A stretch of 64,000 bases of DNA from Comamonadaceae bacterium (GCA_947479935.1 CANKBG010000008.1:20251-84250); one strand, 5' to 3'; positions 44,395 through 53,717 are shown, counted from the stretch's first letter. Notes: generated from the letters alone by a model not told the origin. A program made the numbers and translations.

Positions 44395-44955
44395 ATGGCC
44401 CTTAAATCCACCATCTACAAAGTCAATCTTTCAATTGCAGACATTGACAACAGTTATTACGCCGACCACGCCCTGACCCTTGCGCGTCATCCTAGCGAAA
44501 CCGATGAACGCATGATGATTCGCTTGTTAGCCTTATCACTCAATGCCTACAAACTGCAAGCCGACTTAAATGGTGATGGCGTGTTGGCGTTTGGCGCAGG
44601 ATTGTCAGACCCCGATGACCCAGACTTGTCCCTTCGAGATTTCACGGGTCAAACACGACTTTGGGTAGAGGTGGGTCAACCCGAAGACAAGCCTTTGAAC
44701 AAGGCTTGTCAGAGAGCAGAAGCCGTGATGGTCTATTGCTTTAACCATGCCGCAGAAGTTTGGTGGCGTGGCATTGAAAGCAAGCTCACTCGCATGGAAA
44801 AACTGCAAGTATGGCGCGTGCCCACGGAAGCCAGTCAAGCGCTGGCCAAATTGGCAGAACGAAGCATGCAATTGCAAGCCACAGTGCAAGAGGGTGCGCT
44901 CACCTTGAGCAATTCAAAAGACAGCGTGCACTTGGAAGTCGTCCGCTGGAAATAA
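44395..44955 (+). CDS. YaeQ family protein
   Basis: This 186-residue protein matches YaeQ throughout: MALKSTIYKVNLSIADIDNSYYADHALTLARHPSETDERMMIRLLA at the N-terminus and LWVEVGQPEDKPLNKACQRAEAVMVYCF in the middle. YaeQ has a nuclease-like PD-(D/E)xK fold and no proven function. It follows purB by 25 bases and is probably co-transcribed. Confidence 0.9.
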   Translation: MALKSTIYKVNLSIADIDNSYYADHALTLARHPSETDERMMIRLLALSLNAYKLQADLNGDGVLAFGAGLSDPDDPDLSLRDFTGQTRLWVEVGQPEDKPLNKACQRAEAVMVYCFNHAAEVWWRGIESKLTRMEKLQVWRVPTEASQALAKLAERSMQLQATVQEGALTLSNSKDSVHLEVVRWK

Positions 44956-44980
44956 TTTATCTGGGGTCGTCGCAAGTAGA

Positions 44981-45442
44981 TTACCTGTTAAAGCCAAGTG
45001 GTACCTGTGCATCGGCAGCAGCACGGGCCAAGCTTCGATCTTCTGCTGCACGCTCAGCATAGCGATTGAATCGCCAAGAAGTGCCGTCAGAGTTAATGCG
45101 GCGCCACACCGAGCGCTTTTCGCCAGGACTTAACTCGGTCCACAACTGTACTTCTTCAAAAGTTCGCCCACAGCCTTTGCATTCAGGGTCGCCTTGAGAA
45201 GTCGAGCAAATGGCAATGCACGGCGTGTCAGGTGTGCTGGCGTACCAAGCTTGCCAGGCTTCAGCAGCAGGCAAGGGCAAGCTTAACTCGTCGGCCTCAT
45301 CTTCTTTGAAATAAACCATCAGTGCGTAGACCTCGGCCAGTGCGCGCAATTCGCGCGGCAACGCAATGCCGTCTGGAGACGGGTTCTTTTCGCGCCAGTA
45401 ATTGATGGACGCTTCAATGTCGGTGATGTGGATGCCTGCCAT
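44981..45442 (-). CDS. DUF3717-DUF1289 protein
   Basis: The 153-residue protein joins two small domains: an N-terminal DUF3717 (IHITDIEASINYWREKNP) and a C-terminal DUF1289 with the cysteine pattern PCIAICSTSQGDPECKGCGRTFEEVQLW. The cysteines may hold a metal. No function is known. It is convergent with yaeQ across a 25-base gap. Confidence 0.85.
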   Translation of the reverse strand: MAGIHITDIEASINYWREKNPSPDGIALPRELRALAEVYALMVYFKEDEADELSLPLPAAEAWQAWYASTPDTPCIAICSTSQGDPECKGCGRTFEEVQLWTELSPGEKRSVWRRINSDGTSWRFNRYAERAAEDRSLARAAADAQVPLGFNR

Positions 45443-45563
45443 ATGTTTTTCGATGAGGGATCGGAATCATAGCGGTTTGCAAGTCATTGCAGGCGTCAAA
45501 CAGGCGCATAACGCCTAGGATCGATCGTGAGTACTGATTTGGTATTCATCCAAGGAAAGACAC

Positions 45564-45848
45564 ATGTACACAAACGCAATGAATTCACTCACAAGTTCGG
45601 CCGAAACAGGGTCGAGTGTCTATTGGAGGGCCATGAGCATGGCGTCGTTAGAAGGACTGCACTTCGATTTATGGGGCTTGGCCTTAATGGGACTTCTGCC
45701 AAACCCAGCAACCGATTTCAATGACAGCGCTTTCAATGAAGTTGGAATCGAGGAGGGTCAAGCTTCAACGTCCCCAAAAGGCGACTTGCACATTGACTTG
45801 GTGGGCCTTCCGTTGCCTGGCTCTATGGCGGTTTTAAATTGTTTTTAA
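45564..45848 (+). CDS. Unknown small protein heading an accessory cassette
   Basis: This 94-residue frame starts at ATG 45564 with AAGGAAA about five bases upstream. I do not recognise it. The protein is rich in Ser, Gly and acidic residues, has a hydrophobic patch (LWGLALMGLLP) and ends in CF. It does not show the double-glycine leader of the next gene. It is 18 bases ahead of that gene and in the same direction, so a chaperone, adaptor or immunity role can be considered but not supported. Upstream is a 121-base gap with no obvious regulator. Confidence 0.45.
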   Translation: MYTNAMNSLTSSAETGSSVYWRAMSMASLEGLHFDLWGLALMGLLPNPATDFNDSAFNEVGIEEGQASTSPKGDLHIDLVGLPLPGSMAVLNCF

Positions 45849-45866
45849 TTTCAAAAGGAATACAAC

Positions 45867-46262
45867 ATGCACGTATGCAACATCGAAGAGCTGCACCTCA
45901 TTTCAGGTGGCGGGTTTTGGGATTTTCTAAAGTTTGACTCTGGCACCAGCAGTGGCGTGAGAGAAGACGGCAAATCGTTGGGAGCGGGTTGTGGCACAGC
46001 TAAAAGTGACGCATTTGTACCAGACATGTTGTTTGGCATTGATGTGTCGCAAGCTTGCTTTCAGCATGACCAAAGTTATTCAACCTGTGGTTTTGATCGG
46101 CAGTTGGCCGACACCAACCTCACCAGCAACATCATCAACGACTGCAACGCTCAGGGCGGCGGTACCATCACATGCCATGTCATTGCGGGCATTTACGGCG
46201 TAAGTGTGTCGCTGTTTGGTAGCAGTGCTTTCAAAGAAGCGCAAGCGCAGAGTTGTTACTAA
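45867..46262 (+). CDS. Phospholipase-A2-like protein with a double-glycine leader
   Basis: The 131-residue protein begins with a short leader ending ELHLISGG (residues 8-15), which fits the ELxxIxGG pattern recognised by peptidase-containing ABC exporters. The rest is cysteine-rich (Cys42, 64, 74, 93, 103, 130) and has ACFQHDQSYSTCG, the His-Asp and Tyr arrangement (H67, D68, Y71) of prokaryotic phospholipase A2, with Asp82 as a possible partner. A secreted lipase or toxin is the simplest reading. No matching exporter lies in the window. A clear ribosome-binding site (AAAGGA) precedes the ATG. Activity is inferred. Confidence 0.7.
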   Translation: MHVCNIEELHLISGGGFWDFLKFDSGTSSGVREDGKSLGAGCGTAKSDAFVPDMLFGIDVSQACFQHDQSYSTCGFDRQLADTNLTSNIINDCNAQGGGTITCHVIAGIYGVSVSLFGSSAFKEAQAQSCY

Positions 46263-46284
46263 GCCATGAAACCGAGAGCAGCAA

Positions 46285-46893
46285 GTGAAGCCATTTGAAA
46301 ACCTCAGCAGCGAAGTGGCGCACGTTTGCATTTGGATAAGCCTGCTGTTTTCCTCGGGTTGTACCTCAGAATTTTTTGTAGACAAAGGGCAGCTTGAAAT
46401 ATTTGAGGGAGTTGAGTTTCATAGGAGAGCGCCTTATTTATTTGAGAAAAAAGCTTTCAAACTACAAGGTGAAAATTTATCGGTGCGACAACTTCGAGTC
46501 ATTTCAGAAGCCATGCCAAGCATTTCACAATTTACAAATGAGCGCCTAGGCAATCGACCCCATCATCATTTTGAAGTGACAGAAGACGCCCGCATTAGAA
46601 ACATCAGGCAAATGCAAAAATTAGATGCGCAAACTTTTCTGGCTGTCAAAACGCTTCAAAACTGGCAAGTCTCAGAAGATAAGATTCAGTTCACCACCGA
46701 TTACTTTCATACCAACAAGGCGGGACATTTCGTTACCTTCAGAGACAATTACTTGTTTTTAAAAATCAACAACCAATGGACATTTAAAGAGCATCCTCAA
46801 CCTGCACCAGAGGGTGTTTTAGCTTGTAAAAAGAGCGCTGAAGGATGGATGGTTTGCCAAGAGGTGACCGTCAAACCCGCTGTGACGCCTTAA
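46285..46893 (+). CDS. Unknown protein with a possible lipoprotein signal
   Basis: The frame starts at GTG 46285, 22 bases after the phospholipase-like gene; GTG 46315 is an alternative. The N-terminus has a hydrophobic stretch ending LLFSSGC, a weak lipobox, preceded by acidic residues, so a lipoprotein is possible but not certain. The remaining 170 residues have no family I recognise; they contain HHHFEVTED and a YFHTNKAGHF segment. As the third gene of the cassette it could be an immunity or accessory protein, which is only a suggestion from position. Confidence 0.5.
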   Translation: MKPFENLSSEVAHVCIWISLLFSSGCTSEFFVDKGQLEIFEGVEFHRRAPYLFEKKAFKLQGENLSVRQLRVISEAMPSISQFTNERLGNRPHHHFEVTEDARIRNIRQMQKLDAQTFLAVKTLQNWQVSEDKIQFTTDYFHTNKAGHFVTFRDNYLFLKINNQWTFKEHPQPAPEGVLACKKSAEGWMVCQEVTVKPAVTP

Positions 46894-46909
46894 GGCGCAG
46901 CCCACTCAT

Positions 46910-48499
46910 TCATCGTTCAGTTCGCTCAAGCAGTTGCTCTCGCAATATGCTTTGGGCAAAGCGCAAGCGTGCGTCGACAATGGATGCTTCAATGTGATCG
47001 CCCATTTGGGGCGGCAGTTTTCGGGAGGCGTCTTGTGCAGCTCTGAATCTGTCGACTGCAGCACCAAAATCCATCCGAGCCAATTGGGCTTCACCCTCTG
47101 CGCGCAAGGAAGCCAAAGTCCGGCCCTGAGCTGACAGTGAGGCCGCCAATACTTGCCAAGCTTGTGAGTCTTTAGGGTGCAGCAAAACCCAGCGCTGCAA
47201 GGCTGAAATACTGTTGGCCAAAACTTGGGCAGTGCCAAGCGCGGGCGCACTCACTTGAAGCCTTGCACTGGCTTGGGCCAAAAGTAATAACTCCGGGCGT
47301 TGCCACGTGCTGCTGGGTTGCGCAGACACCTTGCTTAAGCTTTGCAGCGCACCTTGCATGTCCTCTTCTTTGAAAGCCAGTTCTGTTTCCAACAAGCCAA
47401 TTAAGCGAAGGATAGAAGGCTGTTCACCAGAGGCTTTTTGGAGTTTGGAAAATAAAGCACGAGCTTGTGACATGTCACGCAATTGCATCCAAGATAAGCA
47501 GCTCCCGTATAAAGTTCCCAAACGTTTAGAAGTGGTTTGTTTTTCAACACTCGGGTCACCTGCTTCGTTGGCCCACGCGCGCAATGCATCGACGCCGGGT
47601 TGCGCCAAAACTCGTGCTCTGGCAGACATCATGGCTTGAACCGTGTCGCTCTCTACATTGGCGGCGCGTGGCGTTTGGAGTTGTTGACGTGCCTGCATGT
47701 CGGCCATACGTTCGCTGCTTAAGGGATGGCTTCTCAAATAAGGAAAAGAGCCGTTGTCGTTCAACCCAGAGGCCGCTTGTAACTTGCCAAACATCGTGAC
47801 AAAACCCAAAGTGTCAAAGCCAGCCTCTGACATCACACCGTAGCCAATGCGATCTGCCTCACGCTCCATGTCACGTGAAAAGTTGAGTTGCGATTGCGCA
47901 GCCATGGCTTGGCCGCCCACAATCACGGCCTGCGCACCCTGCACACTTTTGCTGGCGGCCAACATCCCCAAAATCATGGCGCCAATGAGCCAAGGGGTCA
48001 TCTTTGCTTGATCCCCCATCGACCTTGAAATGTGTCTTTGCGTGACATGGCTAAGCTCGTGCGCCATGACAGAGGCCAGCTCATCTCGTGAAGTGACTAC
48101 GCTGATGAGGCCCAGATGAATGCCCAAGTAGCCGCCCGGTAAGGCGAAGGCATTGACGGAGCGGTCGCGGCCAATCAATATTTTCCAGGCAAAGCGCTCT
48201 AACAACTCAGGAGACAACTCGCCTCGCGCCTGCGCGCCCTTGACCAAGGGTTGCCAAATATTTTGCAAATACTCATCCAGGACGGGGTCTTCCAGGTAAT
48301 CAGGGTCGCGGTAAAGCTCGCGGGCAATTCGATCACCCAGTTTGCGTTCAGCGCTTAAGGTGATGTCTGCACCATCGCCCAAGGATGGCAAGCTGCCAGA
48401 ATTGCCAGAAGGCGGCAGTTGTGACCACACAGGGGTGAGCCAAAGCGATGCTGCCAAAAGAGCAATCAAAGGTTTGGATTTTGGGCTCGTAAGCTTCAA
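46910..48499 (-). CDS. M48-family metalloprotease with TPR region, BepA-like
   Basis: The 529-residue protein has a signal peptide (about residues 1-26), a zinc-protease domain with HELSH at 147-151 and the third ligand Glu214 in MEREADRIG, and a long helical C-terminal part that fits tetratricopeptide repeats. This is the BepA/YfgC arrangement, a periplasmic protease and chaperone that checks outer-membrane proteins such as LptD. It is divergent from moaC and convergent with the accessory cassette. Confidence 0.9.
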   Translation of the reverse strand: MKLTSPKSKPLIALLAASLWLTPVWSQLPPSGNSGSLPSLGDGADITLSAERKLGDRIARELYRDPDYLEDPVLDEYLQNIWQPLVKGAQARGELSPELLERFAWKILIGRDRSVNAFALPGGYLGIHLGLISVVTSRDELASVMAHELSHVTQRHISRSMGDQAKMTPWLIGAMILGMLAASKSVQGAQAVIVGGQAMAAQSQLNFSRDMEREADRIGYGVMSEAGFDTLGFVTMFGKLQAASGLNDNGSFPYLRSHPLSSERMADMQARQQLQTPRAANVESDTVQAMMSARARVLAQPGVDALRAWANEAGDPSVEKQTTSKRLGTLYGSCLSWMQLRDMSQARALFSKLQKASGEQPSILRLIGLLETELAFKEEDMQGALQSLSKVSAQPSSTWQRPELLLLAQASARLQVSAPALGTAQVLANSISALQRWVLLHPKDSQAWQVLAASLSAQGRTLASLRAEGEAQLARMDFGAAVDRFRAAQDASRKLPPQMGDHIEASIVDARLRFAQSILREQLLERTER

Positions 48500-48598
48500 A
48501 GTATTTGTGCCGACTTTTGTGGAGAATCTGAAAACCGTATCATGCTAGAACTTAATCAACTGTTTATAAATGGTTTTTACCAGTTTTAAAGACACGCC

Positions 48599-49108
48599 AT
48601 GTCCCATTCTTTGCCAAATTCATCGTCGCCTTTGACTCATTTTGATGCACAAGGCCAAGCACACATGGTCGATGTTGGCGCCAAAGCGTTCACACACAGG
48701 GTGGCTGTTGCCTCAGGATGCATTCAAATGTTGCCCGACACCTTGGCCTTGGTGCAAGCGGGCACCGCAAAAAAAGGCGATGTTTTGGGAATTGCGCGCA
48801 TTGCAGGCATTCAAGGCGCCAAGCGAACCTCTGATTTGATCCCTTTGTGCCATCCCTTGGCCTTAACCCGTGTGGCCGTTGAATTTGAAATTCCAGCAGG
48901 CGCAAAAGTACCGACCATTGTTTGCAAAGCAACCGCAGAAACGGTGGGTCAGACGGGGGTTGAAATGGAAGCCCTCACCGCCGTGCAAGTGGCCCTGCTC
49001 ACTATTTATGACATGTGCAAAGCTGCTGACCGCGGCATGATCATCACGGATGTGAAGCTGTTAGAAAAGCAAGGTGGCAAGTCGGGGCACTGGGTGGTTG
49101 AAAATTAA
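48599..49108 (+). CDS. moaC: Cyclic pyranopterin monophosphate synthase MoaC
   Basis: MoaC converts 3',8-cH2GTP to cyclic pyranopterin monophosphate in molybdenum cofactor synthesis. The 169-residue sequence shows [66 protein letters not shown] and [12 protein letters not shown], all typical. No other molybdenum-cofactor gene is adjacent. Confidence 0.95.
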   Translation: MSHSLPNSSSPLTHFDAQGQAHMVDVGAKAFTHRVAVASGCIQMLPDTLALVQAGTAKKGDVLGIARIAGIQGAKRTSDLIPLCHPLALTRVAVEFEIPAGAKVPTIVCKATAETVGQTGVEMEALTAVQVALLTIYDMCKAADRGMIITDVKLLEKQGGKSGHWVVEN

Positions 49109-49176
49109 ATACGAATTGGCCTTAAATTTTTTGAAGTCGCACACGCGGGTGCGAATCAAAATAAAGACAAAGCGAC

Positions 49177-50154
49177 TTAGTCGGCCGTGATTTTTCGTTC
49201 ACGCACCAGCTTGCCCCACTTCTCTGACTCCTTCTGCATGAAGGCTGTGAGTTCAACACGGGTGGACGGGGCGCCAGACAGTCCAAGCTTGGTAAGTGCG
49301 TCCTTGGTGCTCTGATCGTTGAGTACTTTGACAATCTCTACATTCCATTTGTCCAAAATGGCCGAAGGCACTTTGGCAGAGGCAAGGAACGCGTACCAAT
49401 TGAGCGCTTCAAAGCCAGGAAAGCCAGACTCGGCCACGGTGGGCACATTGGACAGATAGCTTGGGCGAGTGAGGCCGGTTGTCGCAATGGCTACCAACTT
49501 ACCAGACTCGACGTGTGGAATGGAAGTGGGCGGTGCAGAAAAATAACCAGTGAAGCGATTGGCCAAGAGGTCTTGCATAGCGGGGGCGCCACCTTTGTAA
49601 GGAACGTGCAGCATCTCTGTATTGGTTCGAATGGCAAACAATTCACCAGTGAGGTGCGATGCTGATCCCGCGCCGGTTGAGGCAAAGGACACTGTGTCGG
49701 GCGCTTTTTTGGCCATTGCTACAAAGTCGGCCAGATTTTTGATGCCTGATTCTTTGTTAACCACCAGCATGTTGGGGAAGTTCACGCCACCAGAAATGGG
49801 CGCCAAGTCTTTGAAGGGCTCATAGCCGACCTTCATCATGTGAGGGGCAATGGCCATGGGGCCGATGGAGCCCAGCAAAATGACAGAGCCATCTGCCACG
49901 CCGTTGGCCACTTGCTGGTGAACGATATTGCCACCAGCGCCAGCTTTGTTTTCCACAATCACGTTTTGACCGATGTTTTCGGTGAGCTTTTTGGCAATCA
50001 AACGGGCAGCAGCATCGGCTGCACCACCGGGCGCAAAGCCAACGTAAAGGGTAACAGGTCGCTTGGGAGGGAAATCTTGGGCATTGGCAACGCAGGGCGT
50101 CAGTAACGTAGAAGTGGCCAGAGCGAAGGCGCTGAGCAAGTGGCGTTTATTCAT
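49177..50154 (-). CDS. Bug-family tripartite tricarboxylate transporter binding protein
   Basis: This 325-residue periplasmic binding protein has a signal peptide (cleavage near NAQ, about residue 26) and the Bug signature: FPPKRPVTLYVGFAPGGAADAAARLIAKKL, VVENKAGAGGNI, KVGYEPFKDLAPI and AGVPAMQDLLANRF-type segments. Bug proteins bind carboxylic acids and feed TctAB carriers or sensors. No TctA or TctB gene is next to it, as is common for this greatly expanded family. A TctDE-like system lies about 7 kb downstream. Confidence 0.92.
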   Translation of the reverse strand: MNKRHLLSAFALATSTLLTPCVANAQDFPPKRPVTLYVGFAPGGAADAAARLIAKKLTENIGQNVIVENKAGAGGNIVHQQVANGVADGSVILLGSIGPMAIAPHMMKVGYEPFKDLAPISGGVNFPNMLVVNKESGIKNLADFVAMAKKAPDTVSFASTGAGSASHLTGELFAIRTNTEMLHVPYKGGAPAMQDLLANRFTGYFSAPPTSIPHVESGKLVAIATTGLTRPSYLSNVPTVAESGFPGFEALNWYAFLASAKVPSAILDKWNVEIVKVLNDQSTKDALTKLGLSGAPSTRVELTAFMQKESEKWGKLVRERKITAD

Positions 50155-50235
50155 GAAAGCTCCGTAGACGGTTATGAACTTAGTTTAACTTCTTTGACTT
50201 GTGAGCGTGGTGATGCTGGCGCCCATCTTGTGCCA

Positions 50236-50733
50236 CTAAGCCGCACCCTTACAAGAATTAGGCAGGTACTTCAAGTCCAATGGGTTGGCGGCTGCAGGGC
50301 CGCAACTCCAGGCGCTGATGGATTTGCCGCCATCGGTGGTGCCATTTAAAAGCGTGTTGCCCACTTGAACGGGAATGAGCGACAAGGCATTGGCCGTGGC
50401 GCTGGTATTTCCGCGCAGTGTGTTGGGATTGCCAGTAACTGTGATTACACCATTGGCGTCTACCACCAGGCCGCTGACGTATTTGGAGGTTTGTGTTTCA
50501 CACGCCCTGGGCAAGGCCGCGCTGATATCGGCTTGGGATGCTGTGCTGACCGTTTCGGTGACGGCAGTTTTGCACTGCGTAGCGGCCAGCATCATTTCGG
50601 ATACTTTGGCCCGAACGGCGTAGTCTTGGTAAGCAGGTAAGGCCAAGGAACCCAGCACGCCAATGATGGCGATGACCACCATAAGCTCAATCAGGGTAAA
50701 GCCACGAAAGTAGTTAGAGCGTTGGCGTGTCAT
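50236..50733 (-). CDS. pilA: Type IV pilin PilA
   Basis: The 165-residue protein has the prepilin motif [30 protein letters not shown]; prepilin peptidase would cut after Gly11 and methylate Phe. The C-terminal part has cysteines at about 54, 78, 144 and 160 that may close the disulfide loop of the pilin head. It is a single major-pilin-like gene; the assembly genes are not nearby. It could instead be a minor or pseudopilin, but the length and [19 protein letters not shown] tail fit PilA. Confidence 0.9.
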   Translation of the reverse strand: MTRQRSNYFRGFTLIELMVVIAIIGVLGSLALPAYQDYAVRAKVSEMMLAATQCKTAVTETVSTASQADISAALPRACETQTSKYVSGLVVDANGVITVTGNPNTLRGNTSATANALSLIPVQVGNTLLNGTTDGGKSISAWSCGPAAANPLDLKYLPNSCKGAA

Positions 50734-50784
50734 GGTGTTCCTTTGGAATCGTCAAGTTTAATCTGGAGGACTTTGATTAGGCCG

Positions 50785-50813
50785 TAAAAAAGCCGACCAC
50801 AGTGGGTCGGCTT
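50785..50813 (-). terminator. Intrinsic terminator after terC
   Basis: On the minus strand AGCCGACC (pairing arms at 50791-50798 and 50805-50813) forms a stem followed by a T run (the A run at 50786-50791 read in reverse). It lies just past the terC stop. Confidence 0.8.
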
Positions 50814-50835
50814 GGCTACAAAAGCTTGCGATCAA

Positions 50836-51534
50836 TCAAGCAGAGTCGTCTGTTTTTTCTGCACTCGAGTGCTTGGTTTGAAAATACTTGCCAACTGCCA
50901 ACACGGCCAAAGCGCCTGCGGTGGCTGCAGCGTAATGAAGCCAAGGATTGGCCTCCGAGAACTCACGAAGCACCACATCACTGGCAATGGTTTCGCCGCC
51001 GACCCAACCAATAAGGCATGCACCAAAGGTGACGATGATCGGGAAACGGGACATCAGCTTGATCATGATGGCGCTGCCAAAAACCACCATTGGAATACTG
51101 ATGGCCAGGCCTAAAATGAGCAGAGTCATATTGCCCTTGGCCGCAGCCGCAACGGCAATCACGTTGTCCAAGCTCATCACCAAGTCGGCAATCAGAATGG
51201 TTCTAATCGCAACCATCAAGCTAGCCTTTTCTACATCACCCTCTTCATGATCGCCATCTTCGCTTAAGAGTTGTGCGCCGATGTACAAGAGCAAGATGCC
51301 GCCAATGATTTGCAGGTAGGAGAGTTCAAGAAGCGCAGCAGCGACAACCGTCAAGGCGATTCGAAGCACCACGGCCGCGCCAGAACCAAACATGATGGCT
51401 TGGCGTTGCTGGTGTTCAGGCAAGGAGCGAGCGGCAAGCGCAATCACAACCGCGTTATCACCAGACAAAATGATGTTGATCCAGATGATCTTCATCAAGC
51501 CGATCCAGAAGTCGGCGTTTTGCAACATTTCCAT
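50836..51534 (-). CDS. TerC family integral membrane protein
   Basis: This 232-residue protein has several hydrophobic helices and the TerC pattern: IIWINIILSGDNAVVIALAARSL at the N-terminus and VADLVMSLDNVIAVAAAAKGN in the middle, both with the conserved Asp-Asn pairs. TerC proteins are linked to tellurite resistance and to manganese export or metal loading of exported proteins. The closest function may be a YjbE/Alx-type metal exporter. No riboswitch is evident upstream. Confidence 0.88.
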   Translation of the reverse strand: MEMLQNADFWIGLMKIIWINIILSGDNAVVIALAARSLPEHQQRQAIMFGSGAAVVLRIALTVVAAALLELSYLQIIGGILLLYIGAQLLSEDGDHEEGDVEKASLMVAIRTILIADLVMSLDNVIAVAAAAKGNMTLLILGLAISIPMVVFGSAIMIKLMSRFPIIVTFGACLIGWVGGETIASDVVLREFSEANPWLHYAAATAGALAVLAVGKYFQTKHSSAEKTDDSA

Positions 51535-51569
51535 GTCAATCCCTTTGCATTTTTAATAGGAATAAGAAA

Positions 51570-51585
51570 TGGCCTCTTGAGGCCA
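51570..51585 (-). terminator. Weak hairpin after sucD
   Basis: TGGCCTC and GAGGCCA form a seven-base stem with a two-base loop; on the minus strand a T-rich ATTTCTTATT follows. The loop is short and the run imperfect. It may terminate sucCD or lie in the terC leader. Confidence 0.3.
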
Positions 51586-51655
51586 GTTCTTTTGTGGGAG
51601 CTTGAATTTTAACGGCCTGTCTGGGCCCTGGGATGCGTATAAGTGCTTATTGCAA

Positions 51656-52549
51656 TTACAGCAGGGCTTTCAGCAAACGGCCCATTTCGGAAGGATTACG
51701 CGTAATTTTGAAGCCGCACTCTTCCATGATGGCCAATTTGGCATCGGCCGTGTCGGCGCCACCAGAGATCAGGGCGCCAGCATGGCCCATGCGCTTTCCG
51801 GCGGGGGCAGTCACCCCAGCAATGAAGCCCACGATGGGCTTTTTCATATTGTCTTTGCACCAACGCGCTGCATCAGCCTCGTCAGGCCCGCCAATTTCAC
51901 CGATCATGATCACGGCATCGGTGTCGGGGTCTTCGTTGAAAGCGCGCATCACGTCGATGTGCTTCAAGCCATTGATGGGGTCGCCACCAATACCAACTGC
52001 CGAAGATTGGCCCAAACCAATTTCGGTGAGTTGCGCCACAGCTTCATAAGTCAATGTGCCAGAGCGCGACACCACACCAATTCGGCCTTTGCGGTGAATG
52101 TGACCGGGCATGATGCCAATCTTGATTTCATCGGGCGTGATCAAACCAGGGCAGTTGGGGCCAAGCAGCAAAGTCTTCTTGCCGCCAGCCGCTTCTTTGG
52201 CGCGCATTCGATTGCGAACTTCAAGCATGTCACGGACAGGTATACCTTCAGTAATGCAAATGGCCAAGTCGAGTTCGGCTTCCACAGCTTCCCAAATGGC
52301 GGCAGCTGCGCCTGCGGGCGGCACGTAAATGACAGAAACTGTAGCACCTGTGTTAGCGGCCGCTTCTTTGACGGAGGCATAGATGGGAATGTTGAAGATG
52401 GACTCGCCCGCTTTTTTGGGGTTCACACCGGCAACAAAACAGTTTTTACCGTTTGCATACTCTTGGCATTTTTCAGTGTGAAACTGACCGGTCTTGCCAG
52501 TAATACCTTGGGTAATGACTTTGGTGTCTTTGTTGATAAAAATAGACAT
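51656..52549 (-). CDS. sucD: Succinyl-CoA ligase alpha subunit
   Basis: SucD forms with SucC the citric acid cycle enzyme that makes ATP or GTP from succinyl-CoA. The 297-residue protein has TGKTGQFHTEKCQEYANGKNCFVAGVNP (CoA-binding), SRSGTLTYEAVAQLTEIGLGQS and the active-site histidine in GHAGALISGG. It lies four bases after sucC in the same direction. Confidence 0.96.
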   Translation of the reverse strand: MSIFINKDTKVITQGITGKTGQFHTEKCQEYANGKNCFVAGVNPKKAGESIFNIPIYASVKEAAANTGATVSVIYVPPAGAAAAIWEAVEAELDLAICITEGIPVRDMLEVRNRMRAKEAAGGKKTLLLGPNCPGLITPDEIKIGIMPGHIHRKGRIGVVSRSGTLTYEAVAQLTEIGLGQSSAVGIGGDPINGLKHIDVMRAFNEDPDTDAVIMIGEIGGPDEADAARWCKDNMKKPIVGFIAGVTAPAGKRMGHAGALISGGADTADAKLAIMEECGFKITRNPSEMGRLLKALL

Positions 52550-52553
52550 GTAA

Positions 52554-53717
52554 TTAACCTTTCACCGCTTTAACGGCAGCTTGTGCTGCTTCTGCCATGG
52601 TGTCCACAGAAATGATGGGCAAACCGCTTTCTTTGAGCATCTTCTTGCCCAGGTCTTCGTTGGTGCCCTTCATGCGAACGACCAGAGGCACGCTCAAGTT
52701 GGTGGCCTTGCAGGCGGTGATCACTCCCGTGGCGATGGTGTCGCATTTCATAATGCCGCCAAAAATGTTGACCAAGATGGCTTTCACTTTGGGGTTTTTC
52801 AACATGATCTTGAACGCTTCAGTGACTTTTTCAGGGGTGGCACCGCCGCCCACGTCCAAGAAGTTGGCGGGCTCTGCGCCAAACAACTTGATGGTGTCCA
52901 TGGTGGCCATGGCCAAGCCAGCACCGTTGACCAAGCAACCGATGTTGCCGTCCAAGCTGATGTAGGCCAAATCGAATTTAGAAGCTTCAATTTCTGCAGG
53001 ATCTTCTTCGTCCAAATCGCGGTAAGCCACGATTTCGGGGTGACGGAATAAAGCGTTGGCGTCAAAGTTGAACTTCGCATCCAATGCGCGGATGCCGCCA
53101 TTGCCTTCCAGGATCAAAGGATTGATCTCGACCAAAGAAGCGTCGGTTTCCATGTAGCACTTGTAAACTTTTTGCAGCACGTCTGCCGCCTGGGTTGTAG
53201 AGCCTGCAGGAACGCCAATGGCATTGGCCAATTTTTTGGCTTGAGCTTCAGTCAGGCCCAAAGCAGGGTCAACGATTTCGGTGATGATTTTTTCGGGGGT
53301 GTCGTGTGCCACACCTTCAATGTCCATGCCGCCTTCACTGGACACGATCATGGCCACACGTTGTGAAGCCCGGTCTGTGACAGCAGAGATGTAATATTCT
53401 TTTTGGATGTCGGCGCCATCTTCAATAAGCAGGCGGCGAACTTTTTGACCTTCAGGACCGGTTTGATGCGTGACCAACTGCATCCCCAAAATTTCACCGG
53501 CGAGCTTTTTAACCTCGTCGATCGAGCGCGCCAGTTTCACGCCGCCGCCCTTACCGCGGCCACCCGCGTGAATTTGTGCTTTGACCACCCAAACAGGGCC
53601 GCCCAATTTTTGAGCGGCTTCAACCGCTTCTTGCACTGTAAAGGCTGGAATGCCGCGGGGCACTGGTACACCAAACTGACGCAAGATTTCCTTGCCTTGG
53701 TACTCGTGGATCTTCAT
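52554..53717 (-). CDS. sucC: Succinyl-CoA ligase beta subunit
   Basis: This is the ATP-grasp subunit of succinyl-CoA ligase. The 387-residue protein starts [22 protein letters not shown] and shows [35 protein letters not shown] and [13 protein letters not shown]. Downstream sucD completes the operon. It is divergent from argC across a 170-base gap. Confidence 0.96.
   Translation of the reverse strand: MKIHEYQGKEILRQFGVPVPRGIPAFTVQEAVEAAQKLGGPVWVVKAQIHAGGRGKGGGVKLARSIDEVKKLAGEILGMQLVTHQTGPEGQKVRRLLIEDGADIQKEYYISAVTDRASQRVAMIVSSEGGMDIEGVAHDTPEKIITEIVDPALGLTEAQAKKLANAIGVPAGSTTQAADVLQKVYKCYMETDASLVEINPLILEGNGGIRALDAKFNFDANALFRHPEIVAYRDLDEEDPAEIEASKFDLAYISLDGNIGCLVNGAGLAMATMDTIKLFGAEPANFLDVGGGATPEKVTEAFKIMLKNPKVKAILVNIFGGIMKCDTIATGVITACKATNLSVPLVVRMKGTNEDLGKKMLKESGLPIISVDTMAEAAQAAVKAVKG

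Noticed and set aside
47866..47882. GTCACGTGAAAAG in the M48 protease gene
   Set aside because: Only one half fits parS; the left arm is absent.
49137..49154. Hairpin TCGCAC/GTGCGA between moaC and the Bug gene
   Set aside because: No T run follows on either strand in the right place, so a terminator is not supported.
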